A stretch of DNA of 51,711 nt from Planctomycetaceae bacterium (lineage in GTDB: Bacteria > Planctomycetota > Planctomycetia > Planctomycetales > Planctomycetaceae). This document shows, piece by piece, positions 7,619 to 15,844 of this stretch. Position 1 is the stretch's first letter; every line of letters starts with the position of its first letter. The stretch covers positions 1-51,711 of the forward strand of contig JAGQQE010000004.1 in assembly GCA_020426345.1 (NCBI GenBank), read 5' to 3'. The notes beneath the pieces were generated by a model. The model was not told the origin of the DNA. It ran no database searches and saw only the letters and a list, made by a program, of their open reading frames with translations. Both the position numbers and the translations under genes were made by a program.

Positions 7619-9676
7619 ATGTCCAGCAACTACCTCAGCGTCCCCGAAGAAACAACAGGACTGCCACGCGGCGTCAAATACATCATCGGGAACGAGGCAG
7701 CCGAACGATTTAGTTTCTATGGGATGCGGACCATCCTGGTTGTCTTCATGACCAGGTATCTTCACCTGATGTCCGAAAATCAAACCGGGCCCGAAATGAC
7801 CGGTGCGGCTGCCAACGAGGTCTACCACAACTTTGTTGCGGCGACTTATTTCTTCCCGGTCTTCGGCTCACTTCTGTCCGACATCTTTGTTGGCAAGTAC
7901 CGCACGATTCTCTGGCTTTCAATCGTCTACTGCATCGGTCATCTTGCCCTGGCGTTAATGGGCGGACCAGGAATGACGCCATCCGGCTGGTTACTGGCGG
8001 GCTTGTTCCTGATCGCATTCGGCAGCGGGGGCATCAAGCCATGTGTCTCTGCACATGTCGGTGATCAGTTTGGAAGGAAAAACAGCCATTTGATGACCAA
8101 GGTCTTCCAGTGGTTCTACTTTTCCATCAATTTCGGATCGACTGTTTCGACAGCCCTGACGCCCGTACTGCTCAAATGGTACGGCCCCCACGTTGCCTTT
8201 GGTGTGCCCGGAGTGCTGATGGCACTGGCAACACTTCTGTTCTGGATGGGGCGGCATGTCTTCATCCATGTCCCCCCCGGCGGCATGAATTTCTTCAAAG
8301 AAACGTTCAGCAAAGAAGGCATCATGGCGGTGCTGAAGCTGACCATTATTTATGCCTTCGTGGCAGTCTTTTGGGGAATGTTTGATCAGACCGGCTCATC
8401 CTGGGTCCTTCAGGCCGAAAACATGGATCGAAACTTCCTCGGTGTTGAATGGCTCGAATCTCAGATTCAGGTCGTCAATCCGATCCTCGTCATGGCACTG
8501 ATTCCCTTGTTCCAGTTTGTGATTTACCCGGCTGTGGACAAGGTCTTCAAACTGACACCGATCCGTAAAATCTCGATCGGATTGTTTCTGACAGCCACCA
8601 GCTTTCTCCTGATCACGATGGCTCAGCGTCTAATCGATCAGGGAGAAACGCCCTCGATTGCATGGCAACTCTGGGCCTACCTGGTGCTTACCAGCGCAGA
8701 AATCATGATTTCAATCACCGGCCTGGAGTTCTCTTACACTCAGGCGCCAAAAACCATGAAATCGGTCGTGATGGCCGTTTGGCTCTTTTCCGTTTCGGCA
8801 GGCAACTTGTTTACAGGTTGGGTCAACCATTCGATCCAGACACCCGGTGTGAACCAGATCGCGTCAGAGGTTTCTTCACTGGATGTGTCCAGCGATACCA
8901 CTCTGGGCAATTGGAAGTTGTCGGTGGCCGAAACGGCCATTGAAGGCAGCGACAAACCCGGCAAAGCCATCAACGTCTTTGGAGTCGACGGGAAAGCCGG
9001 GACCGAAGATGACATACAGCTGAGTTTTGATGACTACGGCCGCATGACCTCTGTCAGCACCACAGACAACACTGTTCTGACCACGGCAGCCGATCGGATT
9101 CAGGAAGCCTTCATGAACTCAGCAGCAGATGATGAAGGCCGCGCCCTGCCATCGGACAGCGAAGGACAAAAAATCATCGACGAACTCCGGGACTCCTTCG
9201 GCGGTGCCCTCAAATATCAGCAAATTACGAGGAATCAATTCCGCATCGCGACAGCAGGTGCAGATAAAACACCCCAGACACAATGGGACGTCGTCCTTGT
9301 GGGCGCGGTCAGTCGAGCCAGCACGGGATCCACAGAAACACCAGCAGAATATGACTGGCTGGAGAAACGCATCATCGAAGTCAAGGGACCAGAGGGCCGC
9401 GATGAAGTTGAGAAGGCCCGCGGAAACAACGCAAAAACCGTCGTCGACTACGACATTACAGTTGGTGGGCAGGACAAGCTTGAAGGTGCTGCTTACTTCG
9501 ACTTCTGGACAAAAGCAGCGTTTTACGCCGCGATTCTTTTCATCCCCGTTGGCTATTTCTACAAAGAAAAGTCATACATCCAGGACAATTCATCCGAACC
9601 GACAGTCCCTGAACCGACAGCAAATGCCTCCGATTCGGGCGATCATTCGAGACCAGACGAACCTGCCAGTTCATAG
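7619..9676 (+). CDS. POT/PTR family peptide transporter with large loop insert
   Basis: Proton-coupled oligopeptide transporter of the inner membrane. The N-terminal signature GNEAAERFSFYGMRTILVVFMT and about a dozen hydrophobic segments through residue 405 are typical. At 685 residues it is about 200 longer than usual: residues about 405-620 form a hydrophilic insert (including FGVDGKAGTEDDIQLSFDD and a following mixed alpha/beta-like part) before one last membrane segment (FWTKAAFYAAILFIPVGYFY) and a polar tail. The insert resembles exported planctomycete sequence, so it is probably extracytoplasmic. ATG 7619 lacks a strong ribosome-binding site, but upstream alternatives would overlap rph. 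Substrate is unknown. Confidence 0.9.
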   Translation: MSSNYLSVPEETTGLPRGVKYIIGNEAAERFSFYGMRTILVVFMTRYLHLMSENQTGPEMTGAAANEVYHNFVAATYFFPVFGSLLSDIFVGKYRTILWLSIVYCIGHLALALMGGPGMTPSGWLLAGLFLIAFGSGGIKPCVSAHVGDQFGRKNSHLMTKVFQWFYFSINFGSTVSTALTPVLLKWYGPHVAFGVPGVLMALATLLFWMGRHVFIHVPPGGMNFFKETFSKEGIMAVLKLTIIYAFVAVFWGMFDQTGSSWVLQAENMDRNFLGVEWLESQIQVVNPILVMALIPLFQFVIYPAVDKVFKLTPIRKISIGLFLTATSFLLITMAQRLIDQGETPSIAWQLWAYLVLTSAEIMISITGLEFSYTQAPKTMKSVVMAVWLFSVSAGNLFTGWVNHSIQTPGVNQIASEVSSLDVSSDTTLGNWKLSVAETAIEGSDKPGKAINVFGVDGKAGTEDDIQLSFDDYGRMTSVSTTDNTVLTTAADRIQEAFMNSAADDEGRALPSDSEGQKIIDELRDSFGGALKYQQITRNQFRIATAGADKTPQTQWDVVLVGAVSRASTGSTETPAEYDWLEKRIIEVKGPEGRDEVEKARGNNAKTVVDYDITVGGQDKLEGAAYFDFWTKAAFYAAILFIPVGYFYKEKSYIQDNSSEPTVPEPTANASDSGDHSRPDEPASS

Positions 9677-9744
9677 TTCCTGATTCACTCAGAGCCTGAA
9701 ACCGGCCATTACCGATTGATTTGAACACTTGTGGACTCAATGTT

Positions 9745-10506
9745 ATGCACGTCATTCCGGTGATTGATATCAAGGACGGTCAGGCCGTCCATGCAGTCGG
9801 TGGCCTTCGTGAGTTCTACCGCCCGGTGCAAAGCGCGATCACAGACAGCAGTGACCCCGTTCGAATTCTAACCGTGATGAAACGGCGATTCGGCATCGAA
9901 CGATGCTACATCGCCGACATCGACGCGCTGGAAGGAGGCCCGGTCAATGTCGATCTGCTGATCAAGCTTCGCCAGGTGGGAGCTTCCATTCTGGTGGACG
10001 TTGGGGTTCGAACAACGGATGACGTTGGTCGACTGCTGGAACTTCAGCCGGATCACATCATCCTTGGTTCTGAAACCGTCGAAGACATCGACCTGCTTCG
10101 ACAGATCATCGACACATACGGGTCAGAGCGATTCATTTTTAGTATTGATCTGAAAGCCGGCCATCTGGTCACAAGGAACTCATCCTGGCGGGATGTTTCG
10201 CCCACTCAGCTTGGCCTGATGGTCGCTGAAACAGGAATCGACCAGTTCATTCTGCTGGATCTGTCGGCCGTGGGGACAGGACGAGGCCTTTCGACACTGG
10301 ACTCCTGCCGTGAACTGCGGCGGCAACTGCCTGACGCTCAGATTACTGCCGGTGGTGGAGTTCGAACTACCACACACCTGATGCAACTGGAAGAAGCGGG
10401 GGCCAATAGCGCGCTCGTCGCAACCGCCATCCACAGCGGCTCAATGACGGCTCAGGACCTCCGACAATTCCGCGATTCCTCCGCATCCAGTCGGAATGCA
10501 GGCTAG
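9745..10506 (+). CDS. HisA/HisF-like TIM-barrel protein
   Basis: A beta/alpha barrel of the HisA/HisF superfamily (253 residues). It opens with HVIPVIDIKDGQAVHAVGG, matching the HisA pattern with the catalytic Asp after IPVI, and keeps the later phosphate-binding glycine motifs (ILVDVGVRT, ITAGGGVRTT). No other histidine gene is nearby and the sequence is divergent, so it is probably not the pathway isomerase; HisA-like proteins of unknown role are known in archaea and in bacteria with methanopterin-linked C1 metabolism. An mtdC gene lies 3 kb downstream. ATG 9745 is preferred over TTG 9721 because the first barrel strand begins there. The stop overlaps the GTG/ATG start region of the next gene. 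Confidence 0.85.
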   Translation: MHVIPVIDIKDGQAVHAVGGLREFYRPVQSAITDSSDPVRILTVMKRRFGIERCYIADIDALEGGPVNVDLLIKLRQVGASILVDVGVRTTDDVGRLLELQPDHIILGSETVEDIDLLRQIIDTYGSERFIFSIDLKAGHLVTRNSSWRDVSPTQLGLMVAETGIDQFILLDLSAVGTGRGLSTLDSCRELRRQLPDAQITAGGGVRTTTHLMQLEEAGANSALVATAIHSGSMTAQDLRQFRDSSASSRNAG

Positions 10507-10514
10507 TGGAATTT

Positions 10515-11309
10515 ATGGAACTGCGCACATTCGCGGAACAAGTCCTGTTGACGGAAACACTGGCCGAAAAAATCACCCGGATCACAGAGCCGCTCTCGGA
10601 TGTATGTCCCGGCGAACCTCACCGCGTTGAAAAACCGACCCGGCCCCCGAACCTCCAGTTCGGAAAACGCCGAACAGCCCCGCCAATGCCCAAGGCAGCG
10701 GCCCTGATCGATCCGGCAAAGCGAGCCATCGCCCACCACATCATGGCCAATCACGAACTCCAGGCGCTGGAGGTGATGGCGATGATCCTGCTCGCCTTCC
10801 CCGATGCTCCTTCCGAATTCCGTATGGGAATGGCTCACGTGATGTTTGATGAGCAGCGTCACACTCGCATGCACGTCCAGCGTTGTGAGGAACTGGGGAT
10901 CCAGTTCGGAGACTACCCCGTGAACGCGTGGATCTGGCAGAAAGCTCAGGAATACACCAGTATCATGGAGTACTGCGCTGGTTTGCCACTGGTCTTCGAA
11001 GGCGCTAACCTGGATCACAGTGTTGAATTTGAACAGTATTTCGTGGCGGCTGGCGACCGCCGAAGCGCGGCCATCATGAGGGCCATCCATAAGGATGAAA
11101 TTCGCCACGTGGAATTCGGCCTGCACTGGTTGCGACAGCTCAAACCGCCGGGACAATCCGACTGGGACGCCTGGAGAGCCAGTCTTCGCTGGCCCATTCG
11201 TCCATCAAAAGCACGCGGAACATTGTTCCAGCGGGACGCCAGGAGGCAGGCCGGACTATCTGACGAGTTCATCGATTTGTTAGAAGCCGCCAGCGATGAC
11301 GACGACTGA
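10515..11309 (+). CDS. DUF455 ferritin-like protein
   Basis: A 264-residue member of the DUF455 ferritin-like family, function unknown. The family start MELRTFAEQVL supports ATG 10515; a GTG at 10506 is also in frame and overlaps the preceding TAG stop by one base (TAGTG), so translation is probably coupled to the HisA-like gene. Candidate diiron ligands are visible in four helices: ANHELQALEVM, DEQRHTRMHVQ, VFEGANLDHSVEFEQY and HKDEIRHVEFG. The acidic tail ends DDDD. Coupling to the HisA-like protein suggests a shared pathway; the members of this family that I know of are uncharacterised. Confidence 0.88.
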   Translation: MELRTFAEQVLLTETLAEKITRITEPLSDVCPGEPHRVEKPTRPPNLQFGKRRTAPPMPKAAALIDPAKRAIAHHIMANHELQALEVMAMILLAFPDAPSEFRMGMAHVMFDEQRHTRMHVQRCEELGIQFGDYPVNAWIWQKAQEYTSIMEYCAGLPLVFEGANLDHSVEFEQYFVAAGDRRSAAIMRAIHKDEIRHVEFGLHWLRQLKPPGQSDWDAWRASLRWPIRPSKARGTLFQRDARRQAGLSDEFIDLLEAASDDDD

Positions 11310-11364
11310 CCACTGTTTTCCAACGGGTTAAGAAACCGCTTCCGATCCCTGCTGCCGCCGCAAT

Positions 11365-11394
11365 GGTTGAGCCAAAGACGGTTGAGCCAAAGAC
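11365..11394. repeat. 15-bp perfect tandem duplication
   Basis: GGTTGAGCCAAAGAC occurs twice head to tail in the short gap between the convergent DUF455 and serine hydrolase genes, 17 bases from the stop of the latter. Confidence 0.85.
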
Positions 11395-11411
11395 AGTCCG
11401 TCCAGTTGCCT

Positions 11412-12575
11412 TTACAGAGCTGCTGCGATGTGATTGGAGGCCAATTGTCTTGGATGTTCTCCGTTGGGCAGTGCCCGCGCAGGAAGAGTTGTCAGCACGA
11501 CGCAGATCAGGTCTCGATGAGGATCCGCCCAGGCAATTGTTCCGGTCGATCCTGTGTGTCCGAACGTCTCCCCGGAACATCTCTCGCAGTGGGATTCCAT
11601 CGCCACATCAAATGCCAGCCCTCGCGACTCCAGACCCGCAGGATTGTGGTTGCGGACCATCATGCGGGCGGTCTCAGGCTTCAGAACGCGGCCGTCAGGA
11701 GCCAGAAATGAACCCAGATACAATCCGACATCTTTTGCGGATGCGTGCAGGCCGCCCCAGGGTGCTCCCAGACTTCGCCAGAAATCACTGTTCCAGTCCC
11801 ACTTCTTCGCGTCTGGCGCCCCCGCGCCAGATTCAACGGCGCCGAACTCGGTCTGACACTGCATCATCTGATCATCGCGAAGCCGGCCCTTACCCAACGC
11901 CGAATTCTGCATACCCAGGGGTGCAATCACTGTTTCGTTCACAAGGCGTCTGATATCAAGACCGGACAGCCGCTGTGCAATTTCAGCCGCAAGAAGAATG
12001 CCCATGCTTGAGTACTCGTACCTTGTGCCTGGTTCAAATCCAACATCCACCTTCATCGCACCGGCGACAAAGTCGGAGAGCTTTGCATGACTTGCCCGAA
12101 GCTGCGCATTGTTGGGCAGCTGATCCGGCAACCCGGAGACATGCGTCAGCAGATGACGAACTGTGATCCGGCTTCGATCGCCGCCCACAAATTCAGGCAG
12201 ATGTTTCTGTACCGGATCGTCCAGTTGAAATAACTCCTGATCGTACAATCGCATCAGCGCGGTTAATGCAATCGGCTTCGAGATTGACCCGAGCAGGTAA
12301 GAAGCATCCTCGGACTTCGCCGCACCAAAATGCCCCTGAAACTGCTGATCCTTCTGTTGCACAAACAGACTTGCGGCCCGTACCTGTTTCTTTTCCACGG
12401 ACATCGCCAGCACATCAAGGGCCCTGGAAACCTGCTTCTCCAGATCGGTCGAGTCAAAAGCCATCACGTGTGTTCCTTTCAGGAGCGTCGCCAAACCGCT
12501 TGCGGTCATCAGCCGCGTAATCGAGCCGATGGCGGTTCTTCGACTGTGAAGATGCGTGAAATGTGGTGATCGCAT
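11412..12575 (-). CDS. Exported serine hydrolase, beta-lactamase/class C-like
   Basis: A penicillin-binding-protein/beta-lactamase family esterase or peptidase (387 residues). Active-site motifs are present: S-x-x-K in LLGSISKPIAL, Y-x-x in YEYSSMG and H-T-G in FGHTGSTG. The N-terminus has SRRTAIG followed by a moderately hydrophobic stretch, which resembles a twin-arginine signal. The ATG at 12575 is favoured by AAAGG six bases upstream; a start at 12632 is possible but has no clear site. True beta-lactamases are only a small part of this family; most environmental members act on cell-wall fragments or esters. A LysE-type gene lies upstream on the same strand, 95 bases away. Confidence 0.88.
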   Translation of the reverse strand: MRSPHFTHLHSRRTAIGSITRLMTASGLATLLKGTHVMAFDSTDLEKQVSRALDVLAMSVEKKQVRAASLFVQQKDQQFQGHFGAAKSEDASYLLGSISKPIALTALMRLYDQELFQLDDPVQKHLPEFVGGDRSRITVRHLLTHVSGLPDQLPNNAQLRASHAKLSDFVAGAMKVDVGFEPGTRYEYSSMGILLAAEIAQRLSGLDIRRLVNETVIAPLGMQNSALGKGRLRDDQMMQCQTEFGAVESGAGAPDAKKWDWNSDFWRSLGAPWGGLHASAKDVGLYLGSFLAPDGRVLKPETARMMVRNHNPAGLESRGLAFDVAMESHCERCSGETFGHTGSTGTIAWADPHRDLICVVLTTLPARALPNGEHPRQLASNHIAAAL

Positions 12576-12670
12576 GCCTCGCCTTTCTGTCCTCATCGAA
12601 TGTGGGGTGGTTCCTTTCGGACGCCCGCACAATCAAAGTTCCCGTAATGTGTTTCGGCTGACGGCAAAAA

Positions 12671-13306
12671 TCAGGACGGCCCCTGTTCACATGCCAGAAG
12701 AATGCCGAGGACTATCATGACAAAACCTGCGCCCCGCTGGAACCAGGTCTGAAACCATTGTGATTGATCTGCGCGCGAAGCGCTGGCGGAAGAAATGAAA
12801 ACCAACGTGCCAAGAATGGCACTGGCAATCAAGAGATGGACGCAACCCAGCAGAAAAATCTGGCTTCGCAGCTGACCACTCGAAACATCCACAAACTGCG
12901 GCATCAGCGCCAGCATCAACACCGGCACCTTTGGGTTCAGCAGATTCACAAGACAGCCATCCTTCCATGTCTGCCACAGAGAACCAGATCGCATTTTCGG
13001 CTTGGAGTCGGCAGGCAGGCGGGTTTGTCGAAGCAACTTTATTCCCAGCCAGATCAGCCAGGCAGCTCCCGCCATCTTCAGCAACATCCATCCCGTCGCA
13101 GATTGCTTTACCAGCAGTGCGAGCCCCATTGATGTTGCAGTGGCATGACACAGGATGCCCGTTCCGTTTCCGGCCACGGCAACCAGCCCATGGCGGATTC
13201 CGAATGAAACAGTCGTCGAAATCACGTACAGCCAACTTGGGCCTGGCGAAACCGAAATGCAAAAGCTGGCCAGAGCGAATCCCAGAATTGCGGCAGTATC
13301 CGGCAC
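12671..13306 (-). CDS. LysE/RhtB family amino-acid exporter
   Basis: Inner-membrane exporter of amino acids or related small molecules. About 211 residues with six hydrophobic segments and the family opening FALASFCISVSPGPSWLYV, followed by a later NPKVPVLMLALMPQFV segment. The GTG at 13306 (VPDTAAILGF) is chosen since it places the first membrane helix at the usual distance; upstream frame extends to 13405 only with a TTG and would nearly abut the divergent mtdC start. The substrate cannot be read from sequence. Confidence 0.87.
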   Translation of the reverse strand: MPDTAAILGFALASFCISVSPGPSWLYVISTTVSFGIRHGLVAVAGNGTGILCHATATSMGLALLVKQSATGWMLLKMAGAAWLIWLGIKLLRQTRLPADSKPKMRSGSLWQTWKDGCLVNLLNPKVPVLMLALMPQFVDVSSGQLRSQIFLLGCVHLLIASAILGTLVFISSASASRADQSQWFQTWFQRGAGFVMIVLGILLACEQGPS

Positions 13307-13407
13307 AGCAGGTTCAATCACGCAGATGGGTGTGAGGAACGAATCAGAACGGTAAACTGCCGGATCAAAGCGTATCTCATCACGAAAAGGAATCCATAGG
13401 CTCAATC

Positions 13408-14277
13408 ATGAACAAGATTCTCGTTCAGCTCGATACCGACCATCATCCAGCCGTCTTTGACCGGGTTGTCGCTGTTGACTCGGATGTCGAACAGCTCTTC
13501 AGCTACGGTAGCGTGACGTGCGAGAACGTGACAGGTCTCGTCCATGGCACCATGTTCACCCGGGGACCTGCAGACCTGAAGAATACGGCGATCTTTGTCG
13601 GTGGTAGTCAGGTTGCCGATGCCGAACGGTTGATGAAAAAAGTGCAGTCGATCTTCTTCGGACCGATGCGAGTCTCGGTGATGATGGATTCGAATGGCTG
13701 CAACACGACAGCGGCAGCGGCAATCGCTTCGGCGAAGAAGCACATTCCACTTGCTGATGCTTCAGCAGTTGTTCTTGGAGCAACCGGGCCGGTCGGGCTG
13801 AGAGTTGCAGAACTCCTCGCCATGGAGAAAGCTCACGTAACAATCGTCTCCCGCACAATGGATCGAGCTCAGGCAGCCTGCAACGCAATCCTTCAGCGCT
13901 TACCGAATGCTCGCCTGACACCAGCGGTCGCAGTTTCGCACGATGAATTCGAACAGGTGTCTCAGAACAAGAACCTTCTTGTAGCAGCCGGAGCAGCCGG
14001 GACGTGCTTCCTGCCGGAAGGTGCTCTGCAGCGGCTGTCTGTCCTGCAGGTCGCTATTGATCTGAATGCCGTCCCTCCAGTTGGAATCGCTGACGTCGGC
14101 GTCACAGACAAGGCCACGGATCACTCGGGCGTTATTTGCTACGGAGCTCTCGGTGTCGGCGGCCTGAAAATGAAAGTCCATAAAAGAGCGGTCCGACAAC
14201 TGTTTGAGTCAAATGATCAGGTTCTGGATACCTATTCCATCTACACACTTGCGTTGCAGGTTGCTGGCCTGACATGA
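13408..14277 (+). CDS. mtdC: NAD(P)-dependent methylene-tetrahydromethanopterin dehydrogenase
   Basis: Oxidises methylene-H4MPT to methenyl-H4MPT in the tetrahydromethanopterin C1 pathway used for formaldehyde handling. The 289-residue protein matches the MtdA/MtdB/MtdC family throughout: KILVQLDTDHHPAVFDRVVAVD at the start, YGSVTCENVTGLVHGTMFTRGP, IFVGGSQVADAE, FFGPMRVSVMMDSNGCNTTA, then a Rossmann motif VLGATGPVGLRVAELLA. The MtdC subclass was described from planctomycetes, hence the symbol; MtdB cannot be excluded. ATAGG lies eight bases before the ATG. Divergent from the LysE gene, with about 100 bases between. Other pathway genes (mch, fhc, fae) are not in the window, in keeping with the scattered arrangement known for planctomycetes. 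Confidence 0.9.
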   Translation: MNKILVQLDTDHHPAVFDRVVAVDSDVEQLFSYGSVTCENVTGLVHGTMFTRGPADLKNTAIFVGGSQVADAERLMKKVQSIFFGPMRVSVMMDSNGCNTTAAAAIASAKKHIPLADASAVVLGATGPVGLRVAELLAMEKAHVTIVSRTMDRAQAACNAILQRLPNARLTPAVAVSHDEFEQVSQNKNLLVAAGAAGTCFLPEGALQRLSVLQVAIDLNAVPPVGIADVGVTDKATDHSGVICYGALGVGGLKMKVHKRAVRQLFESNDQVLDTYSIYTLALQVAGLT

Positions 14278-14362
14278 CGAGCCGTTGAAGACCAATCGGA
14301 CAGCAACCCGAAACGTGAATGAAGCAGGTTCCGACCGCCATTCACGATCCCTGCCTGATGCA

Positions 14363-14524
14363 TCAGGTTCCTTTCTTCAGGGACTGCTGAATCCGCCGCA
14401 GGGTCACGGGCATGCCTGAGTCATCGTGCTTTGGTCGTCGTAATACAATCGGCGTGCCAAAGCCCCGGGGTGGATCTTTCAACTCCAGGACCGGGACGAC
14501 AAATCTCTGAATTTGCGTTGTAAC
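14363..14524 (-). pseudogene. Possible C-terminal gene remnant
   Basis: About 53 codons on the minus strand read like real protein (RFVVPVLELKDPPRGFGTPI, then VLRRPKHDDSGMPVTLRRIQQSLKKG and a stop) with gene-like codon use, but the frame upstream loses protein character and has no sensible start. It may be the tail of a decayed gene. The family is not recognised. The rest of the 14278-14739 gap holds nothing I can name except a small hairpin, AGGTG (14696-14700) and CACCT (14707-14711), shortly before the CsbD-like gene. Confidence 0.25.
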
Positions 14525-14739
14525 CGAACGCTTTTGCCGAACTGTCGGGCATACCAGGTTTTCGAACGATGGAGGACCAGCGCGGTCGTTCACACCCCGA
14601 TCGTTCCCATTCCTCATCCCCAGAACGCCGTGGTTTCTGCGGCGAAACGACTTTGGCACAGTTGCTGCATTCGAAGTCTGGCAGTCACACCGCAAAGGTG
14701 TGAATTCACCTCTTATGCTCAGACAGATGGAGAAACACA

Positions 14740-15165
14740 ATGATCAGCCAACAGGAATTACGCGGACACTGGAACATCATCAAGGGTGCGATGAAGGAAA
14801 AATGGGGCAAGCTGACAGACGACGATCTTGCTGCTGTACAGGGAAGTTTTGACCGTCTGGTCGGCATCGTTCAGAAGCGAACGGGTGAATCAAAGGAAAG
14901 CATCGAAGCGTTTGTCGAAGCCACGATTGATGATGGAGCCTCGATGCTTCACTCGGCTGCCGAAAGACTGCGTTCAAATGCAGCCTGCCTCAACGAAGCA
15001 GCGAATGAACAATACGACGCAGCCCAGGCGGCGGTAATGGACGGCCTGACTTCAGCGAAAGAGACCATCAAGCGGCGGCCCGGCGAATCCATCGCGGTCT
15101 GCTTCGGCGCCGGACTGATCGCCGGCGCGGTGCTGGGTCTGACGCTGGGAAATAGACGGTCATGA
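14740..15165 (+). CDS. CsbD-like protein with YqjD/DUF883-type membrane anchor
   Basis: A two-part stress-type protein of 141 residues. Residues 5-55 (LRGHWNIIKGAMKEKWGKLTDDDL) match CsbD, a small general-stress family. Residues 60-141 form a long helix and end in a glycine-rich membrane segment (RRPGESIAVCFGAGLIAGAVLGLTLG), the anchor seen in ElaB/YqjD (DUF883) proteins, which tether ribosomes or other factors to the inner membrane in Escherichia coli. GGAG lies seven bases before the ATG. It opens a run of small membrane-protein genes; its stop overlaps the next start (ATGA). Confidence 0.85.
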   Translation: MISQQELRGHWNIIKGAMKEKWGKLTDDDLAAVQGSFDRLVGIVQKRTGESKESIEAFVEATIDDGASMLHSAAERLRSNAACLNEAANEQYDAAQAAVMDGLTSAKETIKRRPGESIAVCFGAGLIAGAVLGLTLGNRRS

Positions 15166-15632
15166 AAAACTCGCCGCTGTTAGAAACAGACTCCGACGGC
15201 GACGCCATCTGCCAGAAGATGTCCGCGATTCGGCGTGAAATCAATCGTGACCTGAGCGGCATTGTCAGGCAGGCTCAGGAGGTCACCGACTGGCGATGCC
15301 TCGTGGCCAGGGCGCCCATTCTCAGCGCGTCTTTATCTGCTTTCGCCGGGTACCTTGCAGTTCCATCGGTCGGTCGGAAGGATGCAGGGCCCGATTCCGG
15401 GGATACCCACAGAGCATCCGCAAAGGCATCGGGATCGGCGACGCCGGAAACCGGTCCGGCAGGCACCGTTCTTCGTTCGATTTCTTCGATGCTGATCCGA
15501 TCCGTGGTTGCCCACGGCATTCAGTACGTCGCTTCACAGATGGCATCAAAGTCCGGTGGCAGTTACCCGAAGCAGAGCATGCATGCTTCAGGTCGCCCCT
15601 GCCGTTCAACAGGAACCGAGAACAATGATTAA
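15162..15632 (+). CDS. Hypothetical small protein of the CsbD cluster
   Basis: A 156-residue protein not recognised. The start ATG overlaps the CsbD-like stop (ATGA), which implies translational coupling. It has a basic amphipathic helix near residues 20-45, a weakly hydrophobic segment (APILSASLSAFAGYLAVPSV), a Ser/Ala/Gly/Pro-rich linker and a second amphipathic stretch (ISSMLIRSVVAHGIQYVASQMA). The layout suggests a membrane-associated partner of its neighbours. Its last eight bases overlap the next gene. Confidence 0.7.
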   Translation: MKNSPLLETDSDGDAICQKMSAIRREINRDLSGIVRQAQEVTDWRCLVARAPILSASLSAFAGYLAVPSVGRKDAGPDSGDTHRASAKASGSATPETGPAGTVLRSISSMLIRSVVAHGIQYVASQMASKSGGSYPKQSMHASGRPCRSTGTENND

Positions 15633-15837
15633 CCGAATCAAGCACCGGATACCGCAGAGCGATGGAGAAAGCCTGGATGGCTCCCTGCCAACGCGCTCGC
15701 TGCATCCGAGTCAGGAGCTTCTCGAAGCCGCAAGCCTGAAGGTCCGGCAGACCGCGCGAAACTATCCCATGGCGGTACTGATCGCAGGAGCCGCTCTTGG
15801 CATCTGTATGGGCTTCTTGATGAAGCGAAGGAGGTGA
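15625..15837 (+). CDS. Small YqjD/ElaB-like membrane-anchored protein
   Basis: A 70-residue protein: a polar N-terminal helix (LHPSQELLEAASLKVRQTARN) and one C-terminal glycine-containing membrane segment (YPMAVLIAGAALGICMGFLMKRRR). This is the DUF883-type anchor without a long N-terminal part. The ATG at 15625 overlaps the previous gene by eight bases and follows AGGA; the longer open frame to 15508 is not gene-like. It ends AGG AGG TGA, whose bases also form the ribosome-binding site of the next gene. Confidence 0.75.
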   Translation: MINRIKHRIPQSDGESLDGSLPTRSLHPSQELLEAASLKVRQTARNYPMAVLIAGAALGICMGFLMKRRR

Positions 15838-15838
15838 T
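15828..15838 (+). promoter_or_regulatory. Near-maximal Shine-Dalgarno site overlapping a stop codon
   Basis: AAGGAGGTGAT matches the 16S rRNA 3' end over 11 bases. It contains the TGA stop (15835-15837) of the preceding 70-residue gene and lies six bases before the ATG at 15845. Ribosomes ending the first gene would sit on this site, so the two are probably translationally coupled. Confidence 0.7.
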
Positions 15839-15844
15839 AACGCC

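Noticed and set aside
9745-10506. Authentic histidine-pathway HisA
   Set aside because: Divergent sequence, no his genes nearby, and coupling to DUF455; kept as HisA-like only.
10506-10514. GTG 10506 as start of the DUF455 gene
   Set aside because: Kept only as an alternative; the family begins MELR, which fits ATG 10515.
10620-10640. GTTGAAAAACCG inside the DUF455 gene as another dispersed-element copy
   Set aside because: It lies in frame in a coding region (VEKPTRP) and lacks the rest of the element; chance match.
11412-12575. Antibiotic-resistance beta-lactamase
   Set aside because: The motifs identify only the broad serine-hydrolase family; there is no evidence for drug hydrolysis.
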